Assembly (NCBI GenBank): GCA_945619025.1
Contig: CALZBJ010000001.1
Span: 186,001-250,000, forward strand
From: CALZBJ01 sp945619025
GTDB lineage: Bacteria; Pseudomonadota; Gammaproteobacteria; Cardiobacteriales; Wohlfahrtiimonadaceae
DNA: 64,000 nucleotides
Reading direction: 5' to 3'
Shown here: piece by piece, positions 43,594-52,190 of the stretch
How positions within the stretch are numbered: position 1 is the first letter of the stretch
How the letters are laid out: each line of letters opens with the position of its first letter
Position numbers and translations under genes: made by a program
Notes under the pieces: generated by a model
What the model saw: the letters and a program-made list of their open reading frames with translations, nothing else
The model's database searches: none
What the model was told of the DNA's origin: nothing

Positions 43594-44400
43594 TTATAGG
43601 TCGATCGACTCTAACAACAGTGCGATCTCTTCTTCGGTAAATCCTGAACGAAGTCGAGCTTCGGTATTAATCGGCGCGCGAATGGTCTGCTCATACTCAT
43701 CAAGCAGGCTAAAAAAAGTCTCTTTTGGGTCGAGATGTCGCTCACGACAGAGATATTGATACCAGCGATTGCCGATAATCACATGCCCTTCCTCTTCTCG
43801 TACAATACGTTCAAGCATTGCAACCACACCAGTTTGCCCCACCTCTTTGAGGCGATTAATAATTCCGGGAGTGACATCAAGGCCACGCGCTTCAAGCACT
43901 CTAGGCACCAGCGCCATGCGGATAAGCGGGTCGTGAGCAGTACGTTCTGCCGAATCCCACAAACCATTGTGAGCAGTAAACGCGCCATAACTTGAACCCA
44001 CCGAAGTTAAATAATCCGCCAACATCGAAAAGTGATCCGCCTCCTCTTTCGCCACCAAAAGCCAATCGTGATAGAAACGCTCCGGCATTGAACGAAAGCG
44101 ATACGCCGCATCAAGCCCCAAATTAATGGCGTTAAATTCAATGTGACAGATAGAATGAATAAGCGCATGCACGCCCTCTTTTGAGCCAATTTTACGACGA
44201 GGCACATCACGCGGAGAGACAAGCTCCGGCTTTTCCGGCCGTCCTGAGGGTAAAATTTCAGTTAAATCATCGGCCGCATAGGGCGCAATATCACCCTTAG
44301 TAATAGCATCATACAGCGCATAGACTTGCGAGAGTTTCGCGGCGACATCGGTTTCATAAAGGGCTTTGCCCACCGCCGCATAAAAATCCGGTTGAGTCAT
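43594..44400 (-). CDS. DUF455 ferritin-like protein
   Basis: A 268-aa protein with a ferritin-like four-helix bundle: HIEFNAINLGLDAAYRF, AKEEADHFSMLADYLTS, VLEARGLDVTPG and REEEGHVIIGNRWY carry the expected Glu and His metal ligands for a di-iron site. DUF455 proteins have no settled function, though distant relatives hydroxylate tRNA or act on RNA. It lies between ruvB (31 nt) and nagZ (37 nt) on the same strand, so it is likely co-transcribed with them. Confidence 0.85.
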   Translation of the reverse strand: MTQPDFYAAVGKALYETDVAAKLSQVYALYDAITKGDIAPYAADDLTEILPSGRPEKPELVSPRDVPRRKIGSKEGVHALIHSICHIEFNAINLGLDAAYRFRSMPERFYHDWLLVAKEEADHFSMLADYLTSVGSSYGAFTAHNGLWDSAERTAHDPLIRMALVPRVLEARGLDVTPGIINRLKEVGQTGVVAMLERIVREEEGHVIIGNRWYQYLCRERHLDPKETFFSLLDEYEQTIRAPINTEARLRSGFTEEEIALLLESIDL

Positions 44401-44431
44401 ATCGTTTCCTTACGAGATTCGATCGGTAAAA

Positions 44432-45442
44432 CTATTCTCCGTCAGGGGTTAATCCAAAATATTCCCAACAGGTTTTGGTGGCAACGCGTCCGCGAGGGGT
44501 GCGCATAATAAAGCCTTCTTGAATGAGAAATGGCTCAATCATATCTTCGAGCGTCCCTTTCTCTTCCCCAAGCGCTGCTGAAAGCGTATCGATTCCAACG
44601 GGACCGCCATCAAACTTTTCCACAATCAGGCGCAGGAAATTACGGTCATGCTCATCAAACCCATATTTATCAATATCGAGCATATTAAGCGCCGTATCGG
44701 CAATATCACTGGTAACGTTGCCATTTCCCTTCACTTCAGCTACATCTCGAACGCGGCGTAAAAGACGATTGGCAATACGAGGCGTTCCCCGTGAACGGCG
44801 ACCAATCTCATGAGCGCCATCATCAGTGATCGCCACATTTAAAAGATTGGACGAACGTTTAACAATCGTGGTGAGCTCTTCATGAGAATAGAACATAAGG
44901 CGTGACACAATGCCAAAGCGATCCCGAAGCGGTGAGGAGAGAAGCCCCGCCCGCGTGGTTGCACCAATTAAGGTAAAGTGTGGTAGATCAATCTGAATCG
45001 AACGCGCTGCCGGCCCTTCACCAATCATAATATCGAGTTTGAAATCCTCCATCGCAGGATAGAGCACCTCTTCGACAACGGCGCCTAAACGGTGAATCTC
45101 ATCGACAAAGAGAATATCATTTTCTTGAAGATTGGTTAAAATCGCCGCTAAATCACCCGGTTTTTCTAAGACAGGGCCTGAGGTTTGTTGCAAACCGACG
45201 CCCATCTCGTGGGCGATAATGTGCGCAAGCGTGGTTTTACCTAAACCTGGCGGGCCGTAAAGAAGCACATGATCGAGCGCCTCTTCACGGTTTTTTGCCG
45301 CCTGGATAAATATTTTTAACTGCTCACGGATACTCGATTGTCCCGTGTAATCGTCTAAGGTTTGGGGGCGTATCGCCCGATCAATCACCTTTTCTTCAGG
45401 CAGTGAATCACCACTGACCATTAAACGATCCGATTCAATCAT
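44432..45442 (-). CDS. ruvB: Holliday junction branch-migration helicase RuvB
   Basis: Hexameric AAA+ motor that drives RuvA-bound Holliday junctions. The 336-aa product shows Walker A LLYGPPGLGKTTLAHI, Walker B FVDEIHR, sensor 1 LIGATTRAGLL, the arginine finger region SSPLRDRFG and a C-terminal winged helix (GRVATKTCWEYFG). ruvA and ruvC are not adjacent, which is unusual for gammaproteobacteria. It follows folE2 by 18 nt. Confidence 0.97.
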   Translation of the reverse strand: MIESDRLMVSGDSLPEEKVIDRAIRPQTLDDYTGQSSIREQLKIFIQAAKNREEALDHVLLYGPPGLGKTTLAHIIAHEMGVGLQQTSGPVLEKPGDLAAILTNLQENDILFVDEIHRLGAVVEEVLYPAMEDFKLDIMIGEGPAARSIQIDLPHFTLIGATTRAGLLSSPLRDRFGIVSRLMFYSHEELTTIVKRSSNLLNVAITDDGAHEIGRRSRGTPRIANRLLRRVRDVAEVKGNGNVTSDIADTALNMLDIDKYGFDEHDRNFLRLIVEKFDGGPVGIDTLSAALGEEKGTLEDMIEPFLIQEGFIMRTPRGRVATKTCWEYFGLTPDGE

Positions 45443-45460
45443 AGAGGTATCCTAATTTGG

Positions 45461-46240
45461 TTATTCAAATGAGTAGACGATTTCCGCGTACGCCTGATGA
45501 TTATGAATCGATTCAAAGTTCTCAGATTCCACCGTAAACGACGCTAAATCTTCGCGCTCTTTTAAGATTAACACAAGATCGCGCACCAGATCTTCCACAA
45601 ACTTCGGATTATCATAGGCGTGCTCGGTCACATATTTCTCATCTTCACGTTTAAGAAGTGGATAGAGTTTTGATGAGCCGATATCTTCCATCGCGTGGAG
45701 CATCTGATCGATCGAAAACGCGCCAATTGATGCGGCATCTTTAAAGCGAAGTTTAATCTTCAAATGCGAACGCTGTGAGTGGGCGCTAAAGCGCGAAATC
45801 TCTTTAGAGCATGGGCAAAGGCTTGTTACCGGCGCCATCAAGGTAAGCTCATAGAGATTACGGCGTTTATCCGCGCGGATTTCACACTCAAAATCCATAA
45901 TGCTCGCGACATTTGTCACCGGCGAAATACGCTCATAAAAGAGAGGGAATGCCATATGACACTGCGCATTTTCTGCATCTAAACGCTCAATAAGTTGATC
46001 GAGCAGCTCATCAACGCGCGCAAGGGAAAATTCATCGGTAAAATTGTGCCACGTCTCAATAAAACGCGACATGTGGGTGCCTTTACGCTCCGCCTGTAGA
46101 TTAACGGTGAGCTCTGCTTCCATCACGGTGTGATTTTTTACTGTATCGTTAACAAAAACAAGCGGCAATTTAAGCCCTTTAATGCCTACTTTAGTGATCT
46201 CAATATTGCGTAGATCTTGGTACGCCTGTACATCATTCAT
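45461..46240 (-). CDS. folE2: GTP cyclohydrolase FolE2 (type IB)
   Basis: Converts GTP to dihydroneopterin triphosphate, first step of folate and also of queuosine synthesis. The 259-aa bimodular tunnelling-fold protein has VTSLCPCSKEIS with the catalytic Cys, FSAHSQRSHLKIKL, and MHMSRF-like HMSRFIETWH. FolE2 uses metals other than Zn and is often Zur-regulated, but no Zur box is seen because the gene is internal to the lptE-folE2-ruvB run (25 nt after lptE). Confidence 0.94.
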   Translation of the reverse strand: MNDVQAYQDLRNIEITKVGIKGLKLPLVFVNDTVKNHTVMEAELTVNLQAERKGTHMSRFIETWHNFTDEFSLARVDELLDQLIERLDAENAQCHMAFPLFYERISPVTNVASIMDFECEIRADKRRNLYELTLMAPVTSLCPCSKEISRFSAHSQRSHLKIKLRFKDAASIGAFSIDQMLHAMEDIGSSKLYPLLKREDEKYVTEHAYDNPKFVEDLVRDLVLILKEREDLASFTVESENFESIHNHQAYAEIVYSFE

Positions 46241-46265
46241 TCTTGCGAAAATCCTTTTTCACGCT

Positions 46266-46793
46266 CTAGTTTTTCAAAGGTTGATTGGGGGTCGATTTTA
46301 ATACCGCACTGAGACGACGCACAAACATCATTCCCATCTCGTCGGCTAACTCTTTTTTCAATTGATTTTCACTCGCTGCGCGCCCTAACACATCGCTCTC
46401 AGCATGAGTGAAGGCCTTGCTCTTTTGGAAGACTTGATCCAAAACGATCTCATCGTTTCGATCCGTCACTTTGACATCGGCCACATAGGTTTGTGTATAT
46501 TCACGGGTTTCACCACCGGCGTTACTCGCGAGCGTGCGTGAATGATAGCTCTCCTCGATCGAGACATATAGATCGGCATCTTCAGGCGTATCAACTACGC
46601 GAAGTGCTCGGCCTAAGCGAGTTTTAATCACATTGGCCATATTGGAACTATCGTTTAGATTGTTGTTGCTCGTCACATAGAGTGTTTGATACTCAGGCGG
46701 CAGTGCAATATTCCCGCGCAGATGAAAGCCACAGCCCACCAAAAAGGTCAGCAGTAGCGTAAGCAGTGAAAAGCGTTTTAACCACTGTATCAT
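46266..46793 (-). CDS. lptE: LPS-assembly lipoprotein LptE
   Basis: Outer-membrane lipoprotein that plugs the LptD barrel. The 175-aa product has lipobox LVGC (Cys21) followed by the family-typical GFHLRGNIALPPEYQTLYV, a SLGRALRVVD-like strand and ADLYVSIEE. The C-terminal helix (ELADEMGMMFVRRL) fits. In enterics lptE lies between leuS and holA; here it follows the FimX-like gene by 3 nt, with no holA after it. Confidence 0.9.
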   Translation of the reverse strand: MIQWLKRFSLLTLLLTFLVGCGFHLRGNIALPPEYQTLYVTSNNNLNDSSNMANVIKTRLGRALRVVDTPEDADLYVSIEESYHSRTLASNAGGETREYTQTYVADVKVTDRNDEIVLDQVFQKSKAFTHAESDVLGRAASENQLKKELADEMGMMFVRRLSAVLKSTPNQPLKN

Positions 46794-46796
46794 TAT

Positions 46797-48851
46797 TTAA
46801 ATCACCATTTGGTCGAAATCAAAATCAAGACTGTCCGACGGCTGTCCGAGCATGCGCCCACTTGCCAGAGGAATCGCATATTCCCACACCATCGCCATCG
46901 CCGATGGATTGTCTACCCCTTCTGCCATTAGCATTACGTTGCGGTTTTCAATATCGCTAAAAAGCGACACGATTTTCTCTTTCATACGGCGATCGGTTAA
47001 ACGGCTCAAGCGCGATACAAAGTTCGATGCAAGGGTCACATAATCGACAAAGTTTAAGCCTTCTAAAATCTCATCAACAAAATCTTCGTTATCGCCACCA
47101 TAGAGCACCCCTTTAATGCCACGCGCTTTCATATCACGGAGGAACGTTAATGCTTTTTCACGGTTTGTTGTGAGTAGATCCTTATTGATTCCAACCACAA
47201 TCGATTTACCTTCAATGGCGCTAAAGACGCGATTGGCCATCTCTTTTTCATCCACAATGCGCGCCGTTAATAGGCAAAAGACCTCTTTCTCTTCATTACC
47301 GGGCTCGGCAATGCGTGCAAGTGCGGTATTTAAAATGAGTAGGTCAAGTTCGCCCCCTGCGGGGTTGCTTAAGCCGTAAAGATGCGCTTTGTTCCACGAT
47401 AAAATATTGCCGTTTGCATCATAAATTTCATATTCAGCAAGATAGCGATCTTTCGCTTCGCCACTAAAGCCTGAAATCGGACTAAAAGCCACTTTAACGC
47501 GATTCTCTTTAAGTGCATCGCCAAGCACCGAGAAGACCCCGAGGTTATCGCCCTCTAAATCTTCCGTACTTTCGATCTCAACCACCGCGCCGGTTTGATC
47601 AATAAGCTCTGCCGGAATGATGCGCGAGTTACGTTCAATGGTACGAAGCGCATCAAAAATTTGATCTTCTTGAATCGCTAAACTGGTGTAGGTGTAATCA
47701 CTCTCTGACTGAATCTCTTCACCGTTAAATTCGAGTACATGACTGCGCACTGTGTTGGAAATGGTATTGCCGATTCGGTCGATCGTGGTGATATCACAAT
47801 CATTAATAACCATCAATAACGCGCCGGCACTGTAACGCACCATATTAAGATCGTGGAATTGACCTTTAATATTACTCATCACGCCTTGGAAATAGCTCTC
47901 AAAGGCTTCCACCCCTTTTTGCCCCCAAATGCGGAGATAGTCGGTCATGGTGACGCAAAGAAGCCAGTTGCCTGACCCTAAATCATTTTTAATCGATTTG
48001 ATAAAATCAAGTTTCGTCGGAACGCGTACGCCCCCTGCAGTACCATTCTGTGCAGTTGTCGCTGGCGCTGATTGATCTTCATCCAATACTGGAATTGAGA
48101 TCTCAAGACGCATCTCCCCTTCATAATTGACCATGCGGGCAATGTAATCATGGCTAAAGAGCGCACCTGTTTTCAGATTTTTAAATTCCCCTTTCTGTTC
48201 AACCGGTTTTTCTGAACGGCTCACCTTACGGTTCACTTTCTTAAACTCAGAGAGGTAATTGGGGCTAAATAGATCAAGCAGTAAAATACCCGAGAGTTTC
48301 TCAGCGTTTTCGATCCCAAAGAGATCTAAAAAGGCCTCATTGGCGTAAACAAAAAGTCCATCGGTGGAGTACGCGATGGCATTTTTAGTTTTACTTAAAA
48401 ACTGTTCCGATTGTTCTCGAAGTTGTACTAATTCCCGTTTCGTTTCACGAAAATCAAGGCGCACTTTTCGAGTATGAAGGGAGTAAACCACATATTTATA
48501 GAGTGCATTGGGCGTTGCGAGCGTGGTGACAAAATCGGCGCCCTCTTCAAGCAAGAATTGGCCCGCTTCAAGCTCGCCTTTATTAACAATTGAGAAGATC
48601 GACACATTGGTAACATCAACTAGCGCACTCACCTCTTTCACCGAAGGAAGACCCTCGGCGTGTTTTAACAAGAGCAGATCACACCCTTGAGTCTGGATAT
48701 GTTGATCAATATCAGAAAGTTGGCTAAAACTCGCGACATCGATTAAAAGATCACTATTTATGCCGTAGGTACGGATAATCTGCTTTAATCGGGTAATGGC
48801 TGCTTCGTCCGTATCGACGTAAATTAGTCTATATACTTTCTTTTCACTCAT
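46797..48851 (-). CDS. FimX-like protein with degenerate REC-PAS-GGDEF-EAL architecture
   Basis: A 684-aa cytoplasmic protein arranged like Pseudomonas FimX, a c-di-GMP receptor controlling type IV pili: a receiver-like domain (8-125) whose phospho-acceptor position reads DLLLLK without Asp; a coiled linker; a PAS domain (156-255, AIAYSTDGLFVYANEAFLDLFG); a GGDEF-like domain (275-420) with RYSAGAL in place of the motif; and an EAL-like domain (445-680) where EVLLR/EALLR reads EYEIYD and DDFGTG reads GGDNED. LMAEGVDNP survives. Catalysis is excluded; even c-di-GMP binding is uncertain. pilMNOPQ and pilT are in this window. No Shine-Dalgarno is evident. Confidence 0.75.
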   Translation of the reverse strand: MSEKKVYRLIYVDTDEAAITRLKQIIRTYGINSDLLIDVASFSQLSDIDQHIQTQGCDLLLLKHAEGLPSVKEVSALVDVTNVSIFSIVNKGELEAGQFLLEEGADFVTTLATPNALYKYVVYSLHTRKVRLDFRETKRELVQLREQSEQFLSKTKNAIAYSTDGLFVYANEAFLDLFGIENAEKLSGILLLDLFSPNYLSEFKKVNRKVSRSEKPVEQKGEFKNLKTGALFSHDYIARMVNYEGEMRLEISIPVLDEDQSAPATTAQNGTAGGVRVPTKLDFIKSIKNDLGSGNWLLCVTMTDYLRIWGQKGVEAFESYFQGVMSNIKGQFHDLNMVRYSAGALLMVINDCDITTIDRIGNTISNTVRSHVLEFNGEEIQSESDYTYTSLAIQEDQIFDALRTIERNSRIIPAELIDQTGAVVEIESTEDLEGDNLGVFSVLGDALKENRVKVAFSPISGFSGEAKDRYLAEYEIYDANGNILSWNKAHLYGLSNPAGGELDLLILNTALARIAEPGNEEKEVFCLLTARIVDEKEMANRVFSAIEGKSIVVGINKDLLTTNREKALTFLRDMKARGIKGVLYGGDNEDFVDEILEGLNFVDYVTLASNFVSRLSRLTDRRMKEKIVSLFSDIENRNVMLMAEGVDNPSAMAMVWEYAIPLASGRMLGQPSDSLDFDFDQMVI

Positions 48852-48882
48852 AATGGTTCACTAAAAATAATGGATAATTGAA

Positions 48883-48927
48883 GGGCGAGAACCTGGCAAC
48901 CCTGTTGAGAATTACCCGTCACCGCCC
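48883..48927 (-). promoter_or_regulatory. Structured 5' leader element before the FimX-like gene
   Basis: On the minus strand, 32 nt before the start codon, GGGCG/CGCCC (48923-48927 with 48883-48887) encloses GGTAA/TTGCC (48912-48916 with 48895-48899, one G-U pair). The inner stem works only on the minus strand, pointing to the FimX-like mRNA rather than the divergent acyltransferase. It does not match the c-di-GMP-I or -II riboswitch consensus that I know. Confidence 0.35.
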
Positions 48928-49135
48928 ACCAAAGATAGAAATTTTGAGATTATTATAGACCATAATTGGCACTCCATCACATATTTCTCTTGCGTCTAAA
49001 AATTAACCATTTGATTTTTGCATAGATTCCGTCCTCAAATACAATGACCATTTTTTCACCTAAAGAGTGTGATATCATAATTTGTTTTAATCATTTTATT
49101 TTATAGGATCGATAACGATCTCGCGTGATTTGTGT

Positions 49136-50041
49136 ATGAGTAACCGTATTCCACCAAAGGCCTCTGATCATAAGCTCCTCGCCTTTGGAATTTTTTGTGC
49201 CAAATGGGTAGCGCTCCTGCCGATGCCCTTTCTGCTCTGGCTAGGTCGCCAAATTGGGCGCGCCTCCTATTATGTCGCGAAAAGCCGTCGGCGCATTGTT
49301 GAGCGCAATATTGAGCTCTGTTTCCCCGATCTTTCGAAAGATGAGCAAAAAGCCCTTGTGAAAGCCAATTTCCGCGCGATGGGCATGGGGATTTTTGAGG
49401 TAATTGTGGCGTGGTGGAAGCCGGATCGTCAAATTAAAAAACTCTTTGTCTACGAAGGCCTTGAGCATGTGGAAAAACTCCGCGAAAGTGGCCAAGGTGC
49501 GCTGCTGTTAACCGCTCACTTTTGCCCACTTGAGATTGGGGGACGAGGAGTGAGTCTCATGACACCGGTACGCGGCATGTATCGTCCGCATGAAAATGAA
49601 TATTATGAACATGTGCAATATCAGATGCGTTTTGATCAATCAGGCCTTGAGCCCATCACCCGCGATGAGACGCGCCGGTTGATTAAACTCCTGCGTAAAG
49701 GGGATCTTATCTGGTATGCGCCCGACCAAAACTACGGCAATATTGATCACGTCTTTATCCCTTTTTTTGGGGTCAATACCCTCACTATTACCGCCACCTC
49801 AACGCTCACCCGTTTAGGAAAAGCGAGAGCCTTGCCCTATTTTTGCATTCGTAAAAATGGCAAATATCATGTGAAATTCTTAGCACCGCTCGAAAACTTC
49901 CCAACCGATGATTTAGAGGCCGATACCTTACGCCTCAATCAGATGTTTGAAGAGTGGATTATGGAAGCACCGGAGCAATATCTCTGGGCGCACCGACGTT
50001 TTAAATCTCGTCCTGAAGGCGAGAAAAGTCTCTACGACTAA
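49136..50041 (+). CDS. Lipid A biosynthesis acyltransferase (LpxL/HtrB family)
   Basis: Inner-membrane acyltransferase adding a secondary acyl chain to Kdo2-lipid IVA. From the ATG at 49136 it is 301 aa: N-terminal hydrophobic anchor (LPMPFLLWLGRQIG), RRIVERNIELCFPDLS, the catalytic HX4E motif HFCPLE, RGMYRPHENEYYE, and LIWYAPDQNYG plus FIPFFGV. The LpxL-versus-LpxM assignment is not certain from sequence. A TTG two codons earlier is in frame. The Shine-Dalgarno is weak. The 284-nt gap before it is shared with the divergent FimX-like gene. Confidence 0.88.
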   Translation: MSNRIPPKASDHKLLAFGIFCAKWVALLPMPFLLWLGRQIGRASYYVAKSRRRIVERNIELCFPDLSKDEQKALVKANFRAMGMGIFEVIVAWWKPDRQIKKLFVYEGLEHVEKLRESGQGALLLTAHFCPLEIGGRGVSLMTPVRGMYRPHENEYYEHVQYQMRFDQSGLEPITRDETRRLIKLLRKGDLIWYAPDQNYGNIDHVFIPFFGVNTLTITATSTLTRLGKARALPYFCIRKNGKYHVKFLAPLENFPTDDLEADTLRLNQMFEEWIMEAPEQYLWAHRRFKSRPEGEKSLYD

Positions 50042-50296
50042 GGGGTTTGCGATCGAATTGAAACGGAAGCGTTAACTCGCAACATTAAAATTTTGATCGC
50101 AATCCATAAAAATTTCTTTTTAGGTAAAAGATTGAAATCACACCAAACCACACCATTATGAGGACGTGGGCAAAAGAGGGAATTTCTGACTTTTATCTTA
50201 AATTAAACCTAAGGGAATGATAATATTAGGGGTCTTGCATACAGGGGCTCTGTCATCCCTACCCGTACAACTTATATATAAAGATAGGAACGAATA

Positions 50297-50812
50297 GTGA
50301 CTAAACAATCAAGCTTTACTCGTGAAGAGTTAATCGAATGCGCACAAGGTAATCTTTTTGGCGAAGGCAACGCACAACTTCCCATGCCTCCGATGTTAAT
50401 GTTCGATCGCATCACCTCAATCACCGAAGATGGTGGTAAATACAATAAAGGTTCGATCACTGCTGAATTTGATCTTAGCCCCGATCTTTGGTTCTTCCCA
50501 TGCCATTTCGTTGGCGATAACGTCATGCCTGGCTGTCTTGGTTTAGACGCAATGTGGCAGCTCGTTGGCTTCTATTTAGGCTGGAAAGGCGGTCAAGGTC
50601 GTGGCCGTGCACTTGGTGCTGGGAAGGTGAAATTCTCTGGTCAAGTGCTCCCTACTGCCAAAAAAATAACCTATAGAATCCATATGAAACGTGTTATTTT
50701 AAGACAACTTACCATGGGAATCGCGGATGCGACTATGGAAGTTGATGGAAAAGAAATTTATGTTGGTGAAGACTTAAAAGTAGGTCTTTTCACATCAACA
50801 GAGAATTTTTAA
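50297..50812 (+). CDS. fabA: 3-hydroxydecanoyl-ACP dehydratase/isomerase FabA
   Basis: Dehydrates 3-hydroxydecanoyl-ACP and isomerises the product to cis-3-decenoyl-ACP, the branch point to unsaturated fatty acids. The 171-aa hot-dog protein matches E. coli FabA throughout: LPMPPMLMFDRIT, CHFVGDNVMPGCLGLDAMWQL with catalytic His and Asp, GWKGGQGRGRALG and VKFSGQVLPTAKK. Initiation is at GTG with AGGAA upstream. fabB follows by 22 nt, a fabAB operon as in Pseudomonas rather than the split enteric arrangement. No FabR-type palindrome was recognised in the 255-nt upstream region. Confidence 0.97.
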   Translation: MTKQSSFTREELIECAQGNLFGEGNAQLPMPPMLMFDRITSITEDGGKYNKGSITAEFDLSPDLWFFPCHFVGDNVMPGCLGLDAMWQLVGFYLGWKGGQGRGRALGAGKVKFSGQVLPTAKKITYRIHMKRVILRQLTMGIADATMEVDGKEIYVGEDLKVGLFTSTENF

Positions 50813-50834
50813 TAAATTTAGGAGTTAAACTATA

Positions 50835-52055
50835 ATGAAACGTGTCGTTATCACAGGCCTTGGTATTGTATCAAGCATCGGTAACAACAAAGCGGAGGTA
50901 CTAGAGTCTCTTAAAGAGGGGAAGTCTGGTATCAAGTTCTCTGAAGAGATGGCTGAGATGGGTTTTCGTTCCCAAGTTCACGGCGCACTCGACATTGACC
51001 TTCCGTCGTTGATTGACCGTAAAACCTACCGCTTTATGGCAGACGCTGCCGCATATGCTTACATTGCAATGCAACAAGCGATCGAAGATGCAGGATTACC
51101 TGAAGAGCTCGTTTCAAATGAGCGCACCGGAATTATCGTCGGCTCAGGCGGTGCATCTACGAAAAACCAAATCGATGCGATCGATACTCTACGCAAAAAC
51201 GGCTCTACACGCCGTATTGGACCATACATGGTCACTCGTACCATGGGCTCAACGGTGTCAGCGTGTTTAGCGACACCTTTCAAAATTAAAGGCGTGAACT
51301 ACTCAATCAGTTCCGCTTGCTCAACCTCAGCACACTGTATCGGAAATGCCGTTGAACAGATTCAACTCGGTAAACAAGATATCGTATTTGCCGGCGGCGG
51401 TGAAGAACTTCACCCTTACATGAGCGCAATGTTTGACGCGATGGGCGCACTCTCATCAAAATACAATGACAATCCTTCCGTTGCCTCACGTGCCTACGAT
51501 AAAGATCGTGATGGCTTTGTGATCTCAGGCGGTGGCGGAATCGTGGTGGTTGAAGAACTTGAACACGCTCTTGCTCGCGGCGCAAAAATTTATGCAGAGA
51601 TCACCGGTTACGGCGCAACTTCTGATGGATATGACATGGTTGCCCCAAGCGGTGAAGGCGCTGAACGCTGTATGCGTCAAGCGATTGCTACCGTTGATGG
51701 CGAAATCGATTACATCAACGCACACGGCACGTCAACCCCCGCTGGTGACTTACCGGAAGTTCGCGCGATCAATAAAGTATTCGGCGATAAATTCCCGAAA
51801 CTGACCTCAACCAAATCACTTACCGGTCACGCACTTGGCGCAGCTGGAGTGAACGAAGTGATCTACTCACTTTTAATGATGGAAAACAACTTTATCGCAG
51901 CGAGCGCGCATATCGATGAGTTAGATCCTGAAGTGGCTGAGTATCCGATCGTACGTGAGCGCATCGATAATATCGAGCTCAACAACATCTTAAGCAACAG
52001 CTTTGGATTTGGTGGAACGAACGCGTGTGTTGTTCTCAGTAAATACAAAGGCTAA
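50835..52055 (+). CDS. fabB: 3-oxoacyl-ACP synthase I FabB
   Basis: Condensing enzyme that elongates cis-3-decenoyl-ACP. The 406-aa KASI shows the nucleophile Cys in SISSACSTSAHCIG, the two catalytic His in NAHGTSTPAGDLPE and SLTGHALGAAGV, and the C-terminal NSFGFGGTNACVVL. The start follows GGAG. Co-transcribed with fabA; a terminator follows. Confidence 0.97.
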   Translation: MKRVVITGLGIVSSIGNNKAEVLESLKEGKSGIKFSEEMAEMGFRSQVHGALDIDLPSLIDRKTYRFMADAAAYAYIAMQQAIEDAGLPEELVSNERTGIIVGSGGASTKNQIDAIDTLRKNGSTRRIGPYMVTRTMGSTVSACLATPFKIKGVNYSISSACSTSAHCIGNAVEQIQLGKQDIVFAGGGEELHPYMSAMFDAMGALSSKYNDNPSVASRAYDKDRDGFVISGGGGIVVVEELEHALARGAKIYAEITGYGATSDGYDMVAPSGEGAERCMRQAIATVDGEIDYINAHGTSTPAGDLPEVRAINKVFGDKFPKLTSTKSLTGHALGAAGVNEVIYSLLMMENNFIAASAHIDELDPEVAEYPIVRERIDNIELNNILSNSFGFGGTNACVVLSKYKG

Positions 52056-52089
52056 GCCAGAAACAATCTGGAATTAATCCTCGTTAATC

Positions 52090-52124
52090 AACGCCCCATT
52101 CATCATAAAGTGGGGCGTTTTTTT
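52090..52124 (+). terminator. Rho-independent terminator after fabB
   Basis: A 9-bp stem AACGCCCCA/TGGGGCGTT (52090-52098 with 52111-52119) is followed by five further T residues, 34 nt after the fabB stop. Confidence 0.92.
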
Positions 52125-52190
52125 GTCCGCCCTTTTTAATTTATAGTATGATAGAGCCCTATTTTTCAACAACGATGTAAGCAACGTTCT

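Noticed and set aside
48883..48927. S-box/SAM-type riboswitch on the plus strand (GAACCTGGCAACC resembles part of the core)
   Set aside because: Only a short fragment matches, the kink-turn and other SAM-I core segments are absent, and the plus-strand gene is an acyltransferase over 200 nt away.
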